Assembly: GCF_013373865.1 (NCBI RefSeq)
Contig: NC_050472.1
Span: 18,436,136 to 18,500,135, forward strand
DNA: 64,000 nucleotides
Direction of reading: 5' to 3'
From: Monomorium pharaonis
Lineage: Eukaryota; Arthropoda; Insecta; Hymenoptera; Formicidae
Shown: positions 45,560 through 56,145 of the stretch, piece by piece
Numbering within the stretch: position 1 is the stretch's first letter
Layout: each line of letters starts with the position of its first letter
Notes under the pieces: generated by a model
What the model was told of the DNA's origin: nothing
Database searches by the model: none
The model's input: the letters and a program-made list of their open reading frames with translations, nothing else
Made by a program: the position numbers and the translations under genes

Positions 45560-47011
45560 CATCCCAAGAAGCACACAATATTTTTTTAACGTTTTTTAAA
45601 TATTTATTTTTTATTATTTTTACATTATTTTACATTATTAGCGTTTATTGTATAAATAATATTTATTTAATATTTATTAAACATTTGTTTTACATTAATT
45701 ATTTATTTCAAATAATGAATTAGAAAAAATATTTATAAAACATTTATTTGACGTTTATTTAATATTTATAAATTATTAATTTTTTATTAAAAATAATTTA
45801 AGAAAATTATTTAAGTAATATTTATTTAATATTTATGTAATTTTTATTTTACATTCAAAAAATTGTTTAAAATAATATTTTTTTAAATATTGATTTAATA
45901 ATGATTTAATATTTATCTTACAATAAAAATTATTTAAAATAATGATTTAGGACAAATATTTATATAATATTTAATTAATGTTTTTATAATATTAACTTAA
46001 CATTTTAATAAATTGTTTAAAATAATATTTACTTAACATTTATTTAATGTTTATGTAGTAATTATTTCACATTTAAAAAGTTTAAAATATTTTTTTTTTA
46101 ATATTTGACTCCTGGTTAGGAAGCGTTACTAATTATGGAGCATAAATCAAGTGTAAAGGAACAGTGAATCTATATAATGAGAGTGTTAAAAGCGTATAAA
46201 TGAAACCTCTAAGAGACACAAATTGAAACATCGGAACATAAAAAAAGTGAAGATTAAGACAATATATATTATCGAAACAATATGGCATATTAACAATACT
46301 CAAAAATTATAAAAAATGACATCTATCCTTTATTTTTTTAACAAACACAGCAAAAATAGATCTTTTCATAAGTAATTCCACATGTAGCTATTTCGCATAT
46401 GTAAAAATTAGTAAAAAACTAAAACTTTATGTTTAATTATAAAAACATGAGTTAACTATACATATTTCATCCTTTTGACAACAGCTATTGAAATGATCTA
46501 TAACAAATATGTATGAATAAACATGAAGTACTCATGGTTCATCACAAAGTGTTAGGTTGCGTACGATCTTCGAAGTCAAGCGACGTCGACGGTGGCTAAC
46601 AGTTGGATGGGTGACCGTTTTTTCGGGCGTATAAATTAAACATGTTCCAACAGATACGACTGTGGGTTGGCTGAAACATGTAGTCTTCTCTCCTAAGTTA
46701 TTGTAGAAATTAAGCGATGATGGACTGGTGAGGTTACGTTGAATTTATCAAAATGATTGAAGAATGCAAACAATTTTTTGCTCTTGAAATGTTAACCAAA
46801 TGTTCAATAAATATTTAAAAAAAAAGTGTTTAAACGTTAAATAAATGTTTATTAAATAATAACAGAATTTTTTTTAATGTAAAATAAACATTTTTTTCAT
46901 AAGAAAAAGGGGACTTATCCCATTATTTAAATGTTTTTTTTAATGTTTTTAAAAATGTTCCTCAAACATAAAAAAAAATATTTTTCAAACATTAATGTGC
47001 TCATTGGGATG
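45560..47011. mobile_element. TTAA-flanked element T6 with TTTATTTAATATTTA arrays
   Basis: Ends CATCCCAAGAAGCACA and inverted CATCCCAATGAGCACA, preceded by TTAA (45556-45559, 47012-47015). The subterminal parts are degenerate arrays of an ATTTATTTAATATTTA theme on the left and its complement on the right. A 5S rRNA-like segment lies in the middle. Confidence 0.75.
46561..46625 (+). other. 5S rRNA-derived segment (SINE3-like head or pseudogene)
   Basis: CGAAGTCAAGCGACGTCG and AGTTGGATGGGTGACCG correspond, in order and spacing, to the internal promoter half of eukaryotic 5S rRNA (A box, intermediate element, C box). The 5' half is not recognisable. Located inside a TTAA element. Confidence 0.7.
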
Positions 47012-47794
47012 TTAATGTTAATATAATAGTTGACATTTTTTATAAGACTTTTTGCTTTGAGAATTATGAAATTTTCTTAAGATACATTTTAGTATTTAAT
47101 TACATTTATTTCCTTGCTTTTTTCAAATTTGAGTGAGAATTTATTATTACACGGATGTATGCATACTTGATTTTTTTGTTATTTATAATATTGTATCCGA
47201 AGGTACATATTTAAATTATGCATAGTTAAACAATAGCATAAATTTTGCTGATACAACTCTTTAAGCGTGTGGATACTTTAGCAGATTTATGCTTTTTTTG
47301 AAATTTTATATCGAAATTATATATATATTTATATATATATATTTATCGAAGTAAATATTTGATAAATTAATTGGTTATAATTTTATTAATTTATAGTTTA
47401 CAATTCATCTACTATAAATTTTTAGTACTGTGGAAAGATTATGTTTACATACATACATACATTTACACATATTAAGATAGACTGCTTATGAAAACCGAAA
47501 TGCGAGTATTTTCCACAAAAAAGAAGAAATTTAGTAGGACACTGTTCTCTCTGATACATATTAGATTAAAGAGAGAAGTTGCTATACAAACGCGTTTTTT
47601 CCTTTTTTTTTATAGAGGACACTTTCTTCATAAGTAGTTAATCTTAATATGTTTATGTATTTACATATATTTTTTATTTCGAATAAATACATAATTTTAT
47701 AAATACTGTGTTTTTTTAACAAAATCAATTTATAAAAATTATTTTTGTGGGGAGGGGAGGGCGCATTTTGCCATCTTTGCTTCTTTTCGAGTTA
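47012..47794. other. no gene
   Basis: A/T-rich with TATATTTATATA and CATACATACATA simple sequence. No feature supported. Confidence 0.6.
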
Positions 47795-47798
47795 TTAA

Positions 47799-48389
47799 GG
47801 AGATGCTGGAGATGGGTCTGTTTTACCAATTAAACGCGATTATTGTTTTTCTAAAAAATCTTTTTGTTGATTACACAGAATTAAAAATCCTTCTCCAGAA
47901 TTAAAATATAGACACTAACGGAGTGCGCAGTACACAAGTTTATATGAAAAACGAAAAAAATTAAAAAATTACAGTTTTGTGATCGACTCCTGTAGTCGAC
48001 TTGTGAAAACATTTACTACATATAAAAGTTTTAGACTTTGTACGTTAAAAACAAGCGTGCCTCGCACATTGCATTAAAAGAAAGAACAATTCTGTGCTTT
48101 TAGAAATGAGCCTAGACGCTTCAGTATAATGATTTCTTTTAATGAAAATCTTGTATGTATGTGTGAGTGCGGATTCGGAAAAAGTCGGTAAGTAGAGTAA
48201 TATAAAAAAAAATTTTTGTTTCTTGATATAAAATCCAATTCACAGATTGATATTAATATGTGTACTTTAATTCTAGAAAATAATTTTCAAATTTATAAAA
48301 GAAATATATACGAAATCTTATTAATGATGTGCACGAATGACTCTACATTATCGACCCCAATCAAGTTTGAGAAGCAGTCCAGCATCCCC
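47799..48389. mobile_element. TTAA-flanked MITE T4a (intact)
   Basis: Ends GGAGATGCTGGA and inverted GGGGATGCTGGA, with TTAA at 47795-47798 and 48390-48393. 591 bases. The reverse of its right arm matches 38936-39180; its left arm matches the reverse of 41500-41626. Confidence 0.82.
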
Positions 48390-49570
48390 TTAAGCAGTGT
48401 CGTCACATTTTTAATTTAATTTATAATTTAAAATATTGATTATTAATAAAGTTACGATACAAAATGTAAATGGAAGATTATAATATTATTTCCTCTTCTG
48501 CATATTGCATATATATTAATAATAAATACTTATTAATAAAGAATGTATATATATATATTTTTTTTTTTCATTTTTTATATATTGTACGAATATCTCTCAA
48601 AACCTTATTTACTCAAAATACTTATTTACTTTGTCACAATTAATTGTCAAAACCAAGTATAATTTTCGAGCAATTTGAGCCTCCATTTCTCTTATTGCTG
48701 TAAACATCATTTATTTTAGTTAAGTAAAGATGAAGATTGCAATCGTATCTATCGGATTTCACAATAAAAAATGATTCATATATAGTAGGAAATCCATTCA
48801 TTTATACGTATATATCACTAGTTGTGCGGTCAGCAGGCAACCGAGCGAAATGATTAGAAGTGGTAAATTTCCGGATCCGCACCTTCTCTTCTTTTTTTTC
48901 ATTGCGGGGATTGCTAAGAAGATCGTATGTACAAAAATCACATACACATACACATACATACATATGTGCATCCAATCAACGTAGTTGGAAGTAGAAGAAG
49001 AAAAGGGAGCCTTAGGGAAGTTGTTATCTGGAGTAATAGGTTCCGGTTCCTGTGTATTGCTGCCTGCTCTCTTCATCCGTCATCCTGCGAGTCTTCTAAA
49101 ATTTTTCTCTTGCTCCTTTGTTACTTTTTGGTTAGAGAATATATTTTTATATTTTTCCTTTCTTGTACTTTAGTAATTCTGTATTCTTAAATTTTTATGC
49201 TTTTCTTTTCTTAATTTTTCTCGATACGATAAGGACAAAGGCATTATGACATTGTATTATCCGGCAGTGCTGTAGTTTTTTTTTTGTAAAAATAAAAGTT
49301 CCAAAGAAACATCTTTGTAATTGTGTCCTCTTTTAAAAAAGGCGTGAAAGCAATTTTATTGTTGACAGTTTTCCGCGATGCTGATTAGTTTTCTTACTGT
49401 GCTTACTTTGTGTTGCAACTATCATTGTGATTGAATTTTGACAGCTGTCAAATTTGTACAGATGGTTATCTATACAATTATCATTGGAATTTATTTTTAA
49501 AAGGTAAAAAATAAAAAGTTAAATAACACGCGCGAAGCGCACATTTATGGTGTCTAGTATAATAATATAA
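48390..49570. other. no confirmed gene
   Basis: Mostly A/T-rich, with a more balanced block at 48830-49100. ORFs there overlap on both strands and carry no motif. Confidence 0.5.
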
Positions 49571-49726
49571 CCCAGCAAACACAAAGTTACATGTATTGTG
49601 CTTGTTAGTTGTAATTTCCCACTCAATAATATAATTGTAATATAACACACGTGTTATATTACAATTACATTGTTGAGTGGGAAATTACAACTAACAGGCA
49701 CGTTACATGTAACTTGGTGTTTGGTG
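49571..49726. mobile_element. 156-bp palindromic MITE related to the CCCAGTGAACACA family
   Basis: Ends CCCAGCAAACACAAAGTTAC and inverted CACCAAACACCAAGTTAC. The centre is ATAACACACGTGTTAT, a palindrome. It shares the GTTACATGTA and AATTTCCCACTCAATAATAT theme with A1-A3. Confidence 0.75.
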
Positions 49727-50888
49727 AAAATTTATTAAAAGAAGTCCTTAAACTTTCGGACGCGAGTAATTCTAAAACCGTCAACGCTTTGTTTTTTCGA
49801 AACATTTCATATAATCTCGAAATACACATTATTTGTGTTAACATTCACATCACATGTTACTGTTTTGCATAACATTTTTTCAGAGTTAGATAAGTTAGTT
49901 TTTTTTTAACTAACAATAAGTTAAGTTAAAGTTAATAGTTTTGAAAATTTAACTTAATTAAGATACAAGTTAACCCATAAAAAATTAATTGAGTTAAAAA
50001 TTAAGTTAATTATAAAAAGTAGTTAAAAAGTTAAAAGTTAATTTTGTTTTATTTTACAGTCTTGTAACGGATAAATAACAGTACAAATAACGAAAATAAC
50101 AAACATCACTTTATTTATTATACTTTATTTAGAAACATACTTTACATTTTAATTACATATACTTATTAAATTTTAGTAATAAAGCCATTTCAAAATTTTT
50201 ATCAGACAATTTTTCCTCGAAGATTGTCAAAAACGAGCTTCTCTGCACTGAACAATCGTTCAACGTGAACTGAAGATGATATCGAGGTATTATATTTTAT
50301 GAAAGCACGTTTAAGTGCCTTAGGAAAATCCTTTTCCGTCACAAATGTATCAGTAGACAAGTAGATTTAAACAATATGATCAGTTATCATCATATTTTCG
50401 TTTTGGTTTTGGTCCAGCGTGTTAGGAAATATAAAAAAATCGTTGGGTTTGCGAAAGACCTTCTGTTCTTAGAGTGTATGAATTTGTGCATGTACTTGTA
50501 TGAACTTCTGCATCATTAATGTAAAACTTTTGAATAATTGATTTAAAAGTTCGATAACCTCTTATTTTTCGTTTTTATTTTGTATCCAGTGGAGTTAAAA
50601 ATCTGGTATCAAGCAGGCAGCAATCCTCAGATCGTTGTACTTATAGAGATAGTGAAATCTGAAAAATATTGATAAATTTTTTATGTAATATGGTATGAAG
50701 AGGGAAATGGAATAACAATCAAATTAATTAATGGCATATTTGATAATTTTTTATAAGAAGTTTTACAAATATTTCAATTAAAAATTCAATTTGGTGACAG
50801 ATTCGCTGAACTTTAAATTGAAATACCCATGAAAGTTTTATGATGAAACTATCGATTAGGTAAAAATAGACCAAATGTCATCGCTTAA

Positions 50889-51778
50889 GGGGCTACATAC
50901 ACCCAGAGACGTAAAAAATAGGCCTTTTTCTCGATTTTTTTTTTCAAAACGTAATGTATGTAATTAATCCTAGTTTTCTTTACTTTAAAATACATTCTTA
51001 GAACATGTTTCAGAATAAATTTGAACTAAAAATATCTAAAAATGGCGGAGATATTGTCCTCGTCGCAAGACCATGTTGAAAAAAGGTGCTCCGCGGTGCC
51101 AATTGCAGCTCGTACAGGACTTATCTGAAACAGACCAGCCTAGAATTTTCTTAAACTGAATGATATTATCTAGTCTTTATCGTAGCCGATTTTTAAAATA
51201 TCGATTTTTGGCAAAATGGCGGCTGTTTAAAGAAAAAAAGCGATTTTTAGGGTAAAAATCGGTCGTTTTTTAACTTAAAAAAAGTAAGAGCTCTAAAAAA
51301 AACCGCCACGATAAAGACTGCCTTTTTTGTGTAGATTAAGCCCTCCAAATTTCAAGTAAATTGGTCCAGCTGTTTTCGAGATATTTTTGGCACGCGTTTT
51401 GAAAACATGGACTCGAGAAAAACGCGTTTAAAGTTTGACATTCGGTTAAAACGTAGATAATTTTTTTTCAAACTTACATGGAGTCATCCACTCCAGGGCT
51501 ATACAGTGGACCCTCCCCGGATGTAGCAGCATCAAAGGCTTTGATTCCAACTTGCCGGCGTAATATTCTTGCGTAAGCTATCTGTTGCGAAGGATTAGAA
51601 GGCGCCCATCGCGCCCCAGCATCGTCGAACGCGCTTGGACCTTTCTTCGCTATATCTCCGACAATTTTCAAGAAATCACATTGAAACTTGCAAGGGATAT
51701 TCTCAAGACCTTATACTTTACGAATATGCAAAAAACGAAAAATCCATTTTTTCAAAATTTTTGGGGGTATGTAGCCCC
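50889..51778. mobile_element. TTAA-flanked element T7 inside the hAT transposase gene
   Basis: Ends GGGGCTACATACACCC and inverted GGGGCTACATACCCCC, with TTAA at 50885-50888 and 51779-51782. 890 bases, nearly the same length as T1 (881). Shares with T1 the string GAGAAAAACGCGTTTAAAGT and a minus-strand exon-like piece. Confidence 0.85.
51478..51671 (-). pseudogene. exon-like ORF in T7 ending at a splice donor
   Basis: 65 open codons reading MKIVGDIAKKGPSAFDDAGA, then WAPSNPSQQ and EGPLYSPGVDDSM, followed by GTAAG. No stop within it, and composition is balanced, unlike the A/T-rich element body. The final LYSPGVDD plus donor resembles LYGPGIAD in T1. Product unknown; it may be a remnant of the parent transposase gene or a captured host exon. 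Confidence 0.45.
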
Positions 51779-52030
51779 TTAATTTTCGAAATCCAATGAA
51801 CACATTTGCTAATCTTTAATCTATATACTATTCTTTGTCTAATTATTTTATAATTATTACAAGTTACAACAAACCTTTTGTGAATACCTTTTAAGAGAGC
51901 ATTTACTAATGATAAAACAGTTAGTTTTTGATTTAAATGCTTTTTGCTTGATTGATAATAATGTAGGCAATGAATATCCCATAAAAATATTTTTGTCTCT
52001 TTGAAAGATATCTAAACTTTTTTTCTAACT

Positions 52031-52143
52031 TTTTATTCACTTGTTTAATATTGTCTGTTACCTCCACTATAGCATCGTAGAATGAATTTCATCTAAATTA
52101 CATGCAAAAAAAAAAGTAAAAATCAAACCCATGCACAACAACC
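52031..52143 (-). repeat. duplicated exon-5 start of the hAT transposase (copy a; copy b 52880-52990)
   Basis: Both copies contain the acceptor AATTTAG and the NSFYDAIVEVTDN codons. Identity is high apart from indels in A runs. They flank a 737-base stretch with the MITE at 52294-52665. Confidence 0.85.
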
Positions 52144-52293
52144 AACAATAAACCAAAAACCAAAAAGTCTAAAAACCAAAAAGTTTTCATAAATAATTTA
52201 TACATAGAACACGTAATTGTCAATTTTATATAACATAAACTATAAACATAGAACATATATATAACATATGTGTATTATATTTTAATACATATA

Positions 52294-52665
52294 CAGGGTG
52301 TCGTGTAAACCTTCTGTCAACGTTTACAAGCAGGTAGAGCGCATTAAACTGAATAGAAAAGTTTTACCGTTTTGCAATTTTCGCAATAATTAATGAGTTA
52401 TTGATTATACAAAAAAGTGGTGTTTCTTTTTGAAATTAGGAAAAAATGAGCCAATTCAGCAATTCTGACCTTGGATTTGAATTTAGCGAGTCAAAATACA
52501 TAAGGATTGACTAGTCTGGTTCGCCGGACCAACCACTTTTTTTGTGTGCCTGTGTAATCAACAACTTATTAACTATTGCGAAAATTGCAAAACGGTAAAA
52601 CACTTTTCAGTTTAATGTGCTTTACCTGCTTGTAAACGTTGACGGAAGGTTTACACGACACCCTG
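52294..52665. mobile_element. palindromic TA-flanked MITE with a CAC-element core
   Basis: Ends CAGGGTGTCGTGTAAACC and complement, flanked by TA. Arms of about 120 bases. The loop (about 52417-52552) is a piece of the element family seen at 9479-10232 (GGATTGACTAGTCTGG, GCCGGACCAACC). Confidence 0.85.
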
Positions 52666-54915
52666 TATATGTATTAAAGTTTGAAAAACATGGGAAAAAA
52701 ATGAAAAAATATTCCCATAACTAACGATATAAAATTCCAAGGCACGTGTTAATATTAACCAATTGGGCTCATTTTATGCATACATTTTTTTTATTTATTA
52801 GAAGATAATTGAGATAAAGAACCATAAATAATAAATATGTTTATAAAGTATATGCGCTAATTCACACATATGAATGTACTTTTATTCACTTGTTTAATAT
52901 GTCTGTTACCTCCACTATAGCATCGTAGAATGAATTTCATCTAAATTATATGCAAATAAAAAGTAAAAATCAAACCCATGCACAATAACCGATATAATTT
53001 TTTCTTAATAATATTAATCACTATTTATTACCTTGTAGTGTTTGGAACTTTTATGTATTTTCCAAGATTTTGTTTAATCATATCTGCTACAACAGACGAT
53101 TGATTTTGCTTGTTGAAAATAGCTTGACATTTTGCAAATGTCTTTCTGCTAATTTCTTTGTAATTAGTATCTTTCTCAGCACAAATTGCATTTATGGTAC
53201 TGACTAAATTTAGTATATGAGAAACACATTTTTGTTGAGATGATAATCTATAACTTTCTTTGTGATTGGTTAAAATTTCCGATATTTCTAACGGTTCTAT
53301 ATATTCACATTCATTTTCTACGTTAGCCTTTCTTTCGATTTTACTATACATTCTTTAAATATTAATAACATTAATTCCACAATATTAACTATTAAGCCTC
53401 TTTAAATTACAAAATAATTACATTTTTTATTTATTTTCTAGCTTTTCATTAAAGGTGAATGTATAAGTATAACTATGTAATAAAGTCCGTGAGACACTAA
53501 ATTTGCTTACTTGAAAGCTTTTTCAAAATTTCTAGCATTATCCGTTATAATGCACGTTGTTTTATCTTGGATATTAAATTCAATTAATACCATCTCAATC
53601 ATCCTTGCAAAAACATTGTACGTATGTCTTTCTTTAAGTCGACGCAAGTCCTTTTGATTTTCTCTCCAAAGTATCATGATCTATCTAACCAATGTATAGT
53701 CATGCCCAAGTAGACTCTTACGAGAAAAACATAATTCGATCATTGGTCGATAATCGTGAATAAAAAGAAACAATTTACAATAAAATTGTTTATAAAAATT
53801 AATTGGTGACTACCTTCTAAATGCCGTCCAACAATCTGCCGTATATACACACATCCATTCCACTTGCTTTAGTTCTTCAATCAATCCCATTTTCATTTCT
53901 TTGAACGTTTTATCAATGTACGTCATAAGAGTTTTGCGAGTTATAGGCGTTTGCTGAATTGTTGTTTCACAAAATTCAATAAATGCTTCATGCTCGACAA
54001 GTGAAAATGCAGACGCAGTATTGATAATAAGCTTTAAAATAACTTGGGCAAACTTTTGGTTAATTAAAAATTAATTTTTTTCTAAATTATCTAACTTCCT
54101 TTGCTTTGCTAGTTTTGAATCTGGCTTTTGCTGATCAGATTTTTCGTGTGCTAAATTTCTTTTAACTGCTCGTGGTGTATTCTTCGAAGCTTTGTTGAAA
54201 TTGTCCAATTTACTAGGATGTATATACTGAAAAAAGAAATTAGCTGTTATATGTTATATTTTATATTGAAAACATAACCTTAATGTTTTTTTATTTACCA
54301 GGGTATATATTTATTATATTAATAACAATAACTTACCTTGATGTGCATTCTCAAATTCGAGTTTGAAAACATTGACGCCGATATGTATTTTTTCTTGGGT
54401 TTACATAAGACGCACTGAAATGACAATTTTTCGGTTTCTTTATTGTGAGTGTCAAACTAAAAAAAATCGCAAAGGTGAGACCACGTGCATAGCATGCTTT
54501 CGCGATCGATTATGGGTGTGGATTGCGACAAATCACCCGAATCGAAATTTTTTTCATTTGACATAGACGAATCAAATTCATCAACATCAACAATATCAAC
54601 ACTCATTGGATTTTTACACAAAATCCAAAATCTACTCGCGATCGCATAACGGTAAATTGCATTGAATTTTACGGCTAGCGCAGAGATGCCAAGATTGCAG
54701 ATAAAACAGTCACCTTTGTTGTCACATTCTGGCAACCCTGCACGGAATATGACTTGTTTCTCGTTTTGTATGCGAACAAATTTAAATTCAAGTGAGTTAG
54801 AGAATCATGATCCTATAACGTAAAGTTACTTGTAGGCAAGCGCGGGGCATCTCGCGACGCCTTTATTTATGGCATAGGTATGGTTAACTTCGAAAAAGTA
54901 AAATAAAATGTTATA

Positions 54916-55951
54916 CCCAGCTAGCAAAATGACGCAAACTTTGCGCGAAGTTTGCCGCAAACTCGAGCAAACCTTTGCAACAAAATTACGACAAGGTGTG
55001 TTCGCATTAAGCTTAGCTTTTGCTGGCAAGGCTTGTTGTAAATAGTATGACGCATATTTTATGCAAATAACAGGGTAAAATTTACTAGTAAAGCATAACA
55101 ACAAATTTACAGCAAGAACAAGGCAAACCTTGCTGTACACAATATGATAGCAAATTTGTGGCAAGAATAGAGCAAACCTTGCTGTACATAGCATGATAGC
55201 AAATTTGTGGCAAAAACAAGGCAAACCTTGCTATGCACAATATGATAGCAAATTTGTGGCAAGAACAGGACAAATATTGTCGAAATTTAGATCAACAAAA
55301 ATGATTATTAGACTGAAATATTAGACTGATTAGTCCAATATCAAATGTGAATGGTGCAATCGTACTTGGTTCTCTGTTCTCAACGAGCCCCTTTTATTAA
55401 TCCAGTAGGTAAATCTTTTTCACGAGAAATGCGCCATCTCGAGATAGATAGTAAAGTCAGAAATAAAGTTTAAAACTCGATAATGCAACCCCGTTATTTG
55501 CATAAAATGTGCGTCATACTATTTGCAACAAGCCTTGCCAACAAAAACTAAGCTGTTTATGGACACATCTTGTCGCAATTTTGTTGCGAAAGTATGCTCG
55601 GCAAGTTTTATTTTGTTCTTGCTACTAATTTGCTGTTATTCTGTGCTTAACAAGATTTCCTGTTTCTGTCAGAAATTTATTGTCATGTCGTGTAGCAAGG
55701 TTTGCTCTGTTATTTGCTTAAATTTTGCATTTTATCGTGTCGGAACAAATCTTGTAATTTCTATACGTAATATTTATGTACAAGTCTTTCTCTGTTATTT
55801 GCAACATTGTGTGATGAAAACTTTTGCCGTAAATTTGCTTGAAACTTTTAGCAACAGACAATTACTTGTCATAAAATTGTTGTCAAAATTGAAACATTCC
55901 TTGCTGTAAAGCTTTCACGATATGTGATTTTAACAGGCCTGGCTAGCTGGG
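54916..55951. mobile_element. CCCAGCTAGC element, copy 2, TA-flanked
   Basis: Ends CCCAGCTAGCAAAATGACGC and inverted CCCAGCTAGCCAGGCC, flanked by TA. About 1036 bases and nearly identical to 39951-40996, with small indels. Lies in the 5' part of the hAT element, before the transposase. Confidence 0.93.
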
Positions 55952-56145
55952 TAGTTACCGATAAAATGTAACTAACAAGGGAAATTGTATCCCTTGTAAA
56001 TTGTATCCCTTGTAAAAGGAATTTGTATCCCTTGTATATTAAGTTAAAAGTTAAGAGTCTAAAAATGTAACTAAGTTAAAAGTAATTAACTTTTTAACTT
56101 AACTTTTATCTTTTTAACTAGACACTACCCAACCCTGCATTTTTT

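Larger units (their letters stand above)
50153..54606 (-). pseudogene. hAT transposase, BED-finger type, multi-exon and decayed
   Basis: Minus-strand reading. Exon 1 (54606-54337) starts MSVDIVDVDEFDSSM, has an in-frame TAG, then a BED-like CVLCKPKKKYISASM to LRMHIK and donor GTAAG. Exon 2 (54226-53814) has YIHPSK, a stop, KTLMTYIDKTFKEM and TADCWTAFRR. Exon 3 (53716-53512) has VYLGMTIHWLD, RHTYNVFARMIEMV and TDNARNFEKAF. Exon 4 (53352-53032) has CVSHILNLVSTINA to IKVPNTTR. Exon 5 begins NSFYDAIVEVTDN and ends ERLFSAEKLVFDNLRGKL (hAT dimerisation region), stop at 50153. Known: hAT transposases cut and paste with 8-bp duplications. Inference: dead, with at least three nonsense codons, several frameshifts and insertions in exon 5. 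Exon borders are my reading from GT-AG sites. Confidence 0.88.
49881..56137 (-). mobile_element. hAT DNA transposon, complete ends, 6.26 kb with nested insertions
   Basis: The right end, read inward on the minus strand, starts CAGGGTTGGGTAGTGTCTAG. The left end starts CAGAGTTAGATAAG, the same TIR with G-to-A changes. The 8-bp CATTTTTT flanks it at 49873-49880 and 56138-56145. Subterminal AAGTTAAAAGTTAA motifs are frequent at both ends. Three later elements lie inside (50889-51778, 52294-52665, 54916-55951). Without them it is about 4 kb. Confidence 0.9.
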
